25,460 bases of DNA from Verrucomicrobiota bacterium (lineage in GTDB: Bacteria; Verrucomicrobiota; Verrucomicrobiia; Opitutales; Opitutaceae). The DNA lies in assembly GCA_023457715.1 (NCBI GenBank), contig JAEWKR010000020.1:1-25460 (forward strand), read 5' to 3'. The position numbers were made by a program, and so were the translations under genes. Numbering within the stretch: position 1 is the first letter of the stretch; each line of letters starts with the position of its first letter. The notes under the pieces were generated by a model that was given only the letters and a program-made list of their open reading frames with translations, was not told the origin of the DNA and did not search any database. Below, piece after piece: positions 19,442 to 25,460 of this stretch.

Positions 19442-20512
19442 TCACCGCTTCCCACTCGCCGGTTGTTGCTGCGACAAGCAGTGCAGGGTCCCAAGGCCCC
19501 AGATCAGTTCGAAAGCATCGACGGGCACGATCTCCCGGCCTTTGAAGCACGCCCGAAGAATGTCGCAGGCCTCCGCATCGCGCTGGCGCTGCCGGAACGT
19601 CGGAACCAACACCGCACCATTCACGATCAGAAAATTCGCGTAGCTTGCGGGCACCCGCTCGCCGCGGATCAAGACCGGCGCCGGCATCGGCAATTCCACG
19701 AGTTTGAACTTCCGCCCCGCGGGCGTGCGGAACGATTTCAACCGCTCGAGATTCTCCGCGAGAAGGGCGTGATTCGGATCGCGGCGGTTTCGCTCCACGC
19801 AGGTCACGATGCCATCGGCGCGGAAGAAGCGTGTGATATCATCGATATGCCCGTCCGTGTCGTCCCCCAGGATCCCCTCGCCCAGCCACAGGACGCGGCT
19901 CACGCCGAGGCCGGCCCGCAGCGTGGCCTCGATTTCCTCCCGCGATCGGCCGGGATTGCGGTTCGGATGCAGCAGGCATTGTTCGCTGGTGAGCAGCAGC
20001 CCCTCCCCGTTCACATCGATCGAACCGCCCTCGAGCACGAACTTCGGGAACGCAAAGCGCTTCAGTCGCAGCCGCCGCGCAATCCGGGCCGGAACCGCGT
20101 TGTCGTCGTCGTACGGGCGGTACTTGTCGCCCCAGGCATTGAATTTCCAATCCGTGACCGCCACCTCCCCCGTGCGGTCGTTCTTCACAAAGATCGGACC
20201 ATGGTCCCGGCACCACGCGTCGTTGGTCGGATGATCGTAGAACGTGACGCGCGTCAGGTCCGCTCCGGCGTCGGCGCAGAGCTTCAGCGCCCGCGCGTGC
20301 AATCGTTGCTCCGCGTTGATCCGCACGGCCTCGAAGCGGGTGATCGCCGCCACGAACCTCGCGAACGCGGCGGGAATGCCGCGGAACTGTCCGGGCCAGG
20401 TCGTGCGCTTATGCGGCCACGACAGCCAGACCGCTTCCTGCGGCTCCCACTCCGCCGGCATGCGAAAGCCAGCAGCGGCAGGCGTTGGCGAATGGGCGGT
20501 CTTGGAGGCCAT
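19442..20512 (-). CDS. aguA: Agmatine deiminase
   Basis: The protein has 356 residues, the usual size. It hydrolyses agmatine to N-carbamoylputrescine and ammonia. It is a guanidino-modifying (PPAD-family) enzyme; visible motifs are MPAEWEPQEAVWLSWP at the N-terminus, TNDAWCRDHGPIF, LEGGSIDVNGEG, DTDGHIDDITRFF and the catalytic Cys345 in LGTLHCLSQQ. ATG at 20512 is chosen; a GTG two codons upstream (20518) is possible. It lies downstream of aguB on the same strand, separated by 118 bases filled mainly by an AGAGTCT heptad palindrome. Together the two genes convert agmatine to putrescine; the arginine decarboxylase is not in the window. Confidence 0.96.
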   Translation of the reverse strand: MASKTAHSPTPAAAGFRMPAEWEPQEAVWLSWPHKRTTWPGQFRGIPAAFARFVAAITRFEAVRINAEQRLHARALKLCADAGADLTRVTFYDHPTNDAWCRDHGPIFVKNDRTGEVAVTDWKFNAWGDKYRPYDDDNAVPARIARRLRLKRFAFPKFVLEGGSIDVNGEGLLLTSEQCLLHPNRNPGRSREEIEATLRAGLGVSRVLWLGEGILGDDTDGHIDDITRFFRADGIVTCVERNRRDPNHALLAENLERLKSFRTPAGRKFKLVELPMPAPVLIRGERVPASYANFLIVNGAVLVPTFRQRQRDAEACDILRACFKGREIVPVDAFELIWGLGTLHCLSQQQPASGKR

Positions 20513-20533
20513 GCGCACCGAAGATGCAGGCTT

Positions 20534-20616
20534 GGAGCTCAGAGTCTAGAGTCTAGAGTCAGACGCCGGGAGTCGGTCGTTTCCTTCCGGGCTCTAGACT
20601 CTGGGCTCTCGGCTCC
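20534..20616. repeat. Heptad palindrome, unit AGAGTCT, between aguB and aguA
   Basis: Arms 20534-20560 and 20590-20616 (27 bases each) pair at 22 of 27 positions. The left arm is AGAGTCT repeated from 20541; the right arm is its inverted, partly diverged counterpart. The loop of 29 bases is not repetitive. It fills most of the gap between the two genes of one pathway and would form a hairpin in their shared transcript. Confidence 0.85.
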
Positions 20617-20630
20617 TGGACCTTGGCCGC

Positions 20631-21512
<882 letters not shown>

Positions 21513-21558
21513 GGGGCGAGTTATGGCGACGAATGCCGCATTTCGCAAATCACGGGGA

Positions 21559-21666
21559 GGGCGATTTATGATTTATGATCCATGATTGATGATTTTCCGA
21601 GCCACCGGCACGGAGGCCGGAGTTCGTTCCAATCATAAATCAAAAATCGTAAATCATAAATCGCCT
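21559..21666. repeat. Heptad palindrome, unit AAATCRT, between hisG and aguB
   Basis: Arms 21559-21594 and 21631-21666 (36 bases each) pair at 30 of 36 positions. Both are built from ATTTATG / AAATCAT heptads, in opposite orientation, around a GC-rich 36-base centre. It is the largest and best-preserved member of the family also seen at 12155-12210 and 13257-13350. Confidence 0.9.
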
Positions 21667-21711
21667 GCGGCTCTGGCTTCAACCGCGCCGCACGCAGCGA
21701 CCACCCCGACC

Positions 21712-22596
21712 TCAGTACACCACTTTGTTCAGCGGGTACTCGACGATGCCTTCGGCGCCCAGCGCCTTGAGCTGGGGAATGATTTCGCGCGCGACCGTCT
21801 CGTCGATCACCGTCTCGAGCGCCACCCAGTCGGGGTTGCTCAAAGGCGAGATCGTCGGATTGCGCAGGGAAGGCACCACTTGGGTGATCGCGTCGAGCTG
21901 TTTCTTCGGCGCGTTCATCTTCAGGCCGACCTTGGACTCGGCCTCGAGCGCGCCGCGCAGGAGAAGCGCGATGGTTTCGATCTTCTTCCGCTTGGCGGGG
22001 TTGGCCCAGGAACTCTTGTTGGCAATGAGCTTTGTGTTCGTTTCCAGCAGCGTATCCACGATCCGGAGCTTGTTCGCCCGCAGCGAGCTGCCGGTCTCCG
22101 TGATATCCACGATGGCATCCACGAGGTCCGGAACCTTCACCTCGGTCGCGCCCCAGGAAAACTCGACGTCGACCTTCACGCCTTTCTGTTCGAAGTAGCG
22201 TTTCGTCGTCTGCACCAGCTCGGTGGCCACGCGTTTGCCGGCCAGGTCGGCCGCTGACTTGACCGAAGAAGCCTCCGGCACGCACAGCACCCACCGTGAC
22301 TTCTGGGTCGAGACCTTGCTGTAGATCAGGTCACAGACGTCCACGACGTCGGAATTGTTCTCCTGCACCCAATCCTGACCCGTCAGACCACAGTCGAAGA
22401 ATCCATGCTCCACGTAACGGCTCACCTCCTGCGCCCGGATGAAGCGTCCGTCGAGTTCCGGATCATCGATGGACGGACGGTAGCTGCGGGAGCTGGTGGT
22501 GATCTTCCAACCGGCTTTCGCGAACAGGTTCTTTGTGGATTCCTCGAGGCTGCCCTTCGGCAGTCCGAGCATGAGGAGAGGAGCTTTTTCGGCCAC
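21712..22596 (-). CDS. hisG: ATP phosphoribosyltransferase, long (HisG-L) form
   Basis: The protein has 294 residues. It joins ATP and PRPP in the first, feedback-controlled step of histidine synthesis. Visible features are LGLPKGSLEEST at the N-terminus, GLTGQDWVQEN, the PRPP-binding stretch DAIVDITETGSSLRAN, and a C-terminal ACT-like regulatory domain of about 80 residues (APKKQLDAITQVVPSLRNPTIS), which makes it the long, HisZ-independent form. GTG at 22596 is chosen because it gives MAEKAPLLMLGLPKG; ATG at 22572 would still keep the core. No other his gene is in the window. It diverges from the response regulator. Confidence 0.95.
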   Translation of the reverse strand: MAEKAPLLMLGLPKGSLEESTKNLFAKAGWKITTSSRSYRPSIDDPELDGRFIRAQEVSRYVEHGFFDCGLTGQDWVQENNSDVVDVCDLIYSKVSTQKSRWVLCVPEASSVKSAADLAGKRVATELVQTTKRYFEQKGVKVDVEFSWGATEVKVPDLVDAIVDITETGSSLRANKLRIVDTLLETNTKLIANKSSWANPAKRKKIETIALLLRGALEAESKVGLKMNAPKKQLDAITQVVPSLRNPTISPLSNPDWVALETVIDETVAREIIPQLKALGAEGIVEYPLNKVVY

Positions 22597-22671
22597 GTGC
22601 CGACGCCAAACCCCATCGACCAGCCCTTCAAGCACTTATTTGTTCTAACGCGGCCGGCCCCGCGGTATTGA

Positions 22672-22764
22672 GTTTTGGGTTTTGGGTTTTGGGTTTTGCG
22701 TTCGCAGGCCACCGAGTCCCCCCGGGGAGGGGTCCGACAACCCAGAACCCGAAAGTCAAAAACC
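22672..22764. repeat. Heptad array GTTTTGG with degenerate inverted partner
   Basis: GTTTTGG, GTTTTGG, GTTTTGG and GTTTTGC run from 22672 to 22699. Across a GC-rich centre, 22737-22764 (AACCCAG AACCCGA AAGTCAA AAACC) reads as a diverged inverted version with the same 7-nt spacing. Pairing is only partial. The element lies between the divergent hisG and response regulator genes, where their promoters should be; I cannot point to a convincing -35/-10 pair. Confidence 0.75.
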
Positions 22765-22823
22765 ACCGCGCGCAGCGCGTTGACAATACCTCGCATCAAC
22801 CCCAAACAACCCCTGCAGCTGGT

Positions 22824-23591
22824 ATGCCCATTACTCCACCCCCGCGCACCGAGGCAAAGCCGCTAGTCGTGATCGTCGAAGACGAAGCGGAACTGGCCTC
22901 CCTCATCGCCATCCATCTGGAAAAGGCGGGCATGCACACCCAGGTGTGCAACCGGGCGGTCCATGCGATCAAGTTCCTGCAGCGCAACTTCGCCAACCTC
23001 GTGCTGCTCGACATCAACCTGCCCGACCAGTCTGGTTTCTCGATGCTCGAAGAGCTGAAAGCGGCCGACATCTCGGTGCCGATCATTTTCCTCACGGGCA
23101 ACGTGGAGGAGACCACCAAGGTCCGCGGCCTGGATCTGGGTGGCGACGACTACATCACCAAGCCTTTCAGCTATGCCGAACTGGTCGCGCGCATCCGTGC
23201 GGTGCTGCGCCGCAGCGAGGCGAAGGCCGATCTGAACGTCACGAAGAACGTCAAGCTGACCGACGAGCCGTTCGACTTTTGCGGGGCGAGGATCACGCCG
23301 GAACGGCTGGAGATCACCTTCCCTGACAGCACGACGAAGAAACTCGGGCGCAAGGAACTCGGCATCCTCGCCTACCTGAACTCGCACCCCGGCCAGGTCA
23401 TCACGCGCAAGGCGCTGATCCACTCGGTCTGGGGTATCCACGCGGACGTCCGCAGCCGTTCGCTCGACCAGTACATCGTGAAGGTGCGCGACTTGTTCAG
23501 CGCCCACGGGTTGACGCTCGATGCCTTTCGGACGGTGCACGGGATTGGCTACATCTTCGACCCGCGCGGCGTGTCGAACGAGGGGCGCTAA
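22824..23591 (+). CDS. OmpR/PhoB-family response regulator, orphan
   Basis: The protein has 255 residues. The receiver domain (about 13-130) has the acidic pair Glu19-Asp20 (VEDE), phospho-acceptor Asp63 (LVLLDINLPD), Thr91 (FLTGN) and Lys113 (DDYITKPF), so phosphorylation should work. A winged-helix effector domain (about 155-250) shows LGRKELGILAYLNSHPG, VWGIHADVRSRSLDQYI and FRTVHGIGYIFD. It should bind DNA when phosphorylated. No histidine kinase is adjacent, so its partner and targets are unknown. ATG at 22824 is chosen; the frame is open 52 codons further upstream, but only through heptad repeats. Confidence 0.92.
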   Translation: MPITPPPRTEAKPLVVIVEDEAELASLIAIHLEKAGMHTQVCNRAVHAIKFLQRNFANLVLLDINLPDQSGFSMLEELKAADISVPIIFLTGNVEETTKVRGLDLGGDDYITKPFSYAELVARIRAVLRRSEAKADLNVTKNVKLTDEPFDFCGARITPERLEITFPDSTTKKLGRKELGILAYLNSHPGQVITRKALIHSVWGIHADVRSRSLDQYIVKVRDLFSAHGLTLDAFRTVHGIGYIFDPRGVSNEGR

Positions 23592-23627
23592 TCGAGTGCG
23601 TAGCGCCTTCAGCCCGTTCTAACGATT

Positions 23628-23799
23628 ATTGCCTCACGCAAAGGTCGCGAAGGGCGCAAAGGAAAGCCTGGAACGCCGATTCCGACCCAAACCCCGAATC
23701 GCTGGCGCTCTCCGCTACATCGATCGGGGCCGTAGCGGGGACCGCCAGCTCGGCCTGATTAGAACCTTCGCGCCCTTTGCGACCTTCGCGTGAGGCAAT
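23628..23799. repeat. Nested inverted repeat between convergent genes
   Basis: Outer arms 23628-23662 and 23765-23799 (35 bases) pair with three mismatches and are made of loose 9-10-nt units (GCAAAGGTC, GCGAAGGGC). Inside, 23701-23718 and 23732-23749 form a second palindrome from the GTAGCG...CGCCAGC family (16 of 18). The outer right arm ends six bases from the exonuclease stop codon. It could serve as a two-way transcription end or be a MITE-like insertion. Confidence 0.85.
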
Positions 23800-23805
23800 C
23801 AGGGC

Positions 23806-24765
23806 CTAGAACAGCTCCGTCTGCTCCGCTTTTTCGGCGCGGGATGGAATTGGCTTCGGGGAGGCGGGAGCAAATGCCGGTGCCGCCATCCCTCCACCCG
23901 TATAACGCTTCCGCGCTTCGGCACCAGTGGAGCGCATCTCGTACTCATCGAGCAGCCGGAACAGCTCTTCCGGCTGCGGCGTCCGCCAGTCGGGTTTCAC
24001 CGGCGGCAGATTCAGATTCAACGTCGTCAGCCGCAGGTTGAGCCGCAGCCGGTCGGCACTCGCGGCGACAGCCTCGCGGAAACGCTCGGGCTTCAGCTCC
24101 GCCGCCTTCTCGAGCACGCAGTCCACGCTTCCGCCGCACTCGGCGAGCCATTTCGCGGCCGTCTTCGGACCCACCCCATCGAGGCCCGGGATGTTGTCGG
24201 AGGTGTCGCCCACCAACGCGAGATAGTGCGCGATCTGGACGGGCGGGACTCCGAACTTCTCCTGCACGCCGGCGGTATCCAGCAAACGCCAGCCGAGTTT
24301 CGGATTGGCCGACGGCGGCGGCAGCATGATCTTGATCCGATCGTCGACGATCTGGGCGAAGTCCTTGTCGCTGCTCACGATCAGAACCTCATGGCCCTGC
24401 CGCGCGAGCGCGACCGCCTCGGACGCCAGGAGGTCATCGCTCTCCACCCCCTCCTGCTCAATGCCGGCGAGACCCATGGCGCGAGTCAGCGCCTTGATCG
24501 GTTCGATCTGGTGCTGGAGTGGCTCTGGCATCGGCTTGCGCTGCGCCTTGTAGCTCGCGTGGAGCGCGACGCGGTCCTCCGACTCACCCAGATCGAAGAA
24601 CACCAGGGTGGCATCCGGCTTTTCCTGGTCGATCAGCTTCCAGAGCGACTTCACCCACCCATGTAGTGCACCCGTGGGACGTCCCGTCGACGACGTCAGC
24701 TCCGGAAGGGCGTGGAAGCAACGATACGCCAGGTTGAAGCCATCAATCAGCAGCCATTTGGACAT
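23806..24765 (-). CDS. Stand-alone 5'-3' exonuclease (PolA-N/FEN-like) with C-terminal clamp-binding motif
   Basis: The protein has 319 residues, similar to the 5' nuclease domain of DNA polymerase I and longer than Xni. The PIN-like nuclease core runs from KWLLIDGFNLAYR (Asp8) through GVESDDLLASEAVALA, VSSDKDFAQIV and the helix-hairpin-helix region LVGDTSDNIPGLDGVGPKTAAKWL. These supply the acidic metal ligands of FEN-type enzymes that remove 5' flaps or RNA primers. The ~60-residue C-terminal tail is Pro/Ala-rich and ends in QTELF (315-319), matching the bacterial beta-clamp motif QLxLF in spacing. No polymerase domain is fused. ATG at 24765 starts at the conserved core; upstream residues look unrelated. 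It converges on the response regulator. Confidence 0.88.
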   Translation of the reverse strand: MSKWLLIDGFNLAYRCFHALPELTSSTGRPTGALHGWVKSLWKLIDQEKPDATLVFFDLGESEDRVALHASYKAQRKPMPEPLQHQIEPIKALTRAMGLAGIEQEGVESDDLLASEAVALARQGHEVLIVSSDKDFAQIVDDRIKIMLPPPSANPKLGWRLLDTAGVQEKFGVPPVQIAHYLALVGDTSDNIPGLDGVGPKTAAKWLAECGGSVDCVLEKAAELKPERFREAVAASADRLRLNLRLTTLNLNLPPVKPDWRTPQPEELFRLLDEYEMRSTGAEARKRYTGGGMAAPAFAPASPKPIPSRAEKAEQTELF

Positions 24766-24879
24766 GGGAAAGCGGGTTGGGAGTTGAGAGATCCAGAGCC
24801 GAGCGATCACCATCGTTCGCTGGCGATGACAGATCCTCAAGCTGAACATCGAACCTGAATACCGATTTCGCCACAGAGG
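24766..24879. other. Spacer upstream of the exonuclease gene
   Basis: This 114-base stretch should contain the exonuclease promoter on the minus strand, but no clear promoter or ribosome binding site can be seen. It ends at the left terminal repeat of the element at 24880. Confidence 0.4.
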
Positions 24880-25083
24880 TCTGTGGCTACTTCGGAATCC
24901 AGGTTGGACGTTGGACGTTGGATGTTGAGTTTTCGCCCTGCCCTCCAGTCATCGAATCGCTGGCGCTCTTCGCTACACCAAGCGCTCGCCCTCCACCGCT
25001 TTCGCATAGCGCGCCAGGTGGTTCGATGTTCGATGTTCGATGTTCGATTCGATGTTCGACCTGAATTCCGAAGTAGCCACAGA
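24880..25083. mobile_element. MITE-like element with 25-bp terminal inverted repeats and heptad arrays inside
   Basis: 24880-24904 and 25059-25083 are 25-base inverted repeats with a single mismatch. Just inside the left end are TTGGACG/TTGGATG heptads (about 24904-24924), and just inside the right end TTCGATG heptads (about 25022-25058). The middle has one copy of the TCGCTGGCGCTCTTCGCTAC motif (about 24958-24977). No open frame of note lies inside, so it would be non-autonomous. I see no clear target-site duplication. Confidence 0.65.
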
Positions 25084-25151
25084 GAGCACAGAGCTCCGAC
25101 ACAGAGGACACGGAGGCTCGGTCCTCGCGCCAGACCGGTTTATTTGTCGGG
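25084..25151. repeat. Short-period CACAGAG/CACGGAG stretch
   Basis: Loose 9-10-nt units (AGCACAGAG, ACACAGAGG, ACACGGAGG) follow the right terminal repeat of the element at 24880, up to about 25115. The remaining bases to 25151 show no recognisable feature. Confidence 0.6.

Positions 25152-25460
<309 letters not shown>

Noticed and set aside
22668..22823. A 52-residue N-terminal extension of the response regulator
   Set aside because: The extension is encoded by GTTTTGG heptads and their partner; the receiver domain starts just after ATG 22824.

Overview
The window is GC-rich DNA from a Gram-negative bacterium. Outer-membrane functions support this: a lipid A acyltransferase/heptosyltransferase fusion, a DUF5916-type surface barrel and a lipoprotein. 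The dense clutter of short-period tandem and palindromic repeats between genes, the near absence of Shine-Dalgarno motifs and the gene mix fit an environmental Verrucomicrobiota member, perhaps near Opitutaceae. That placement is inference; there is no rRNA or other marker to fix it. I found no tRNA, rRNA, CRISPR array, transposase or phage gene.

Layout. 1-327: repeats. 328-4409 (+): acyltransferase-GT9 fusion, then the oligopeptide/dipeptide ABC ATPases OppD and OppF. 4693-5517 (+): an orphan ParB-like protein. 5792-8437 (+): a CBM9/DUF5916 outer-membrane protein. 8438-8803: repeats, ending at a strong terminator that serves rpsA from the other strand. 8873-11309 (-): rpsA (six S1 domains), with a small lipoprotein gene upstream. 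11572-14253 (+): an STM3941-like membrane protein, exonuclease III and the CvfB-type RNA-binding protein. 14345-15178 (-): arylamine N-acetyltransferase. 15329-19435 (+): a tightly spaced secreted pair, a Pro/Ala-rich discoidin-like protein and a putative metzincin protease. 19442-22596 (-): aguA, aguB and hisG. 22824-23591 (+): an orphan OmpR-type response regulator. 23806-24765 (-): a stand-alone 5'-3' exonuclease with a terminal sliding-clamp motif. 24766-25460: repeats that include a second copy of the window's first ~200 bases.

Function. Most genes are housekeeping or envelope genes: LPS assembly, peptide import, translation, base-excision repair, putrescine synthesis from agmatine (AguA+AguB) and the first step of histidine synthesis. 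The least ordinary proteins are the acyltransferase-glycosyltransferase fusion, the HEXXHXXGXXH protein with its partner, and the clamp-motif exonuclease.

The most striking non-gene signal is in the intergenic DNA. At least nine spacers hold tandem arrays with a fixed 7-nt period but unrelated unit sequences (TTCGATG, TTGGAYG, YTGAAAT, AAATCRT, AGAGTCT, GTTTTGG). Several are arranged as inverted arms around a short centre. They sit beside decamer-based palindromes, REP-like elements with compensatory changes and at least one MITE-like element with 25-bp terminal inverted repeats.
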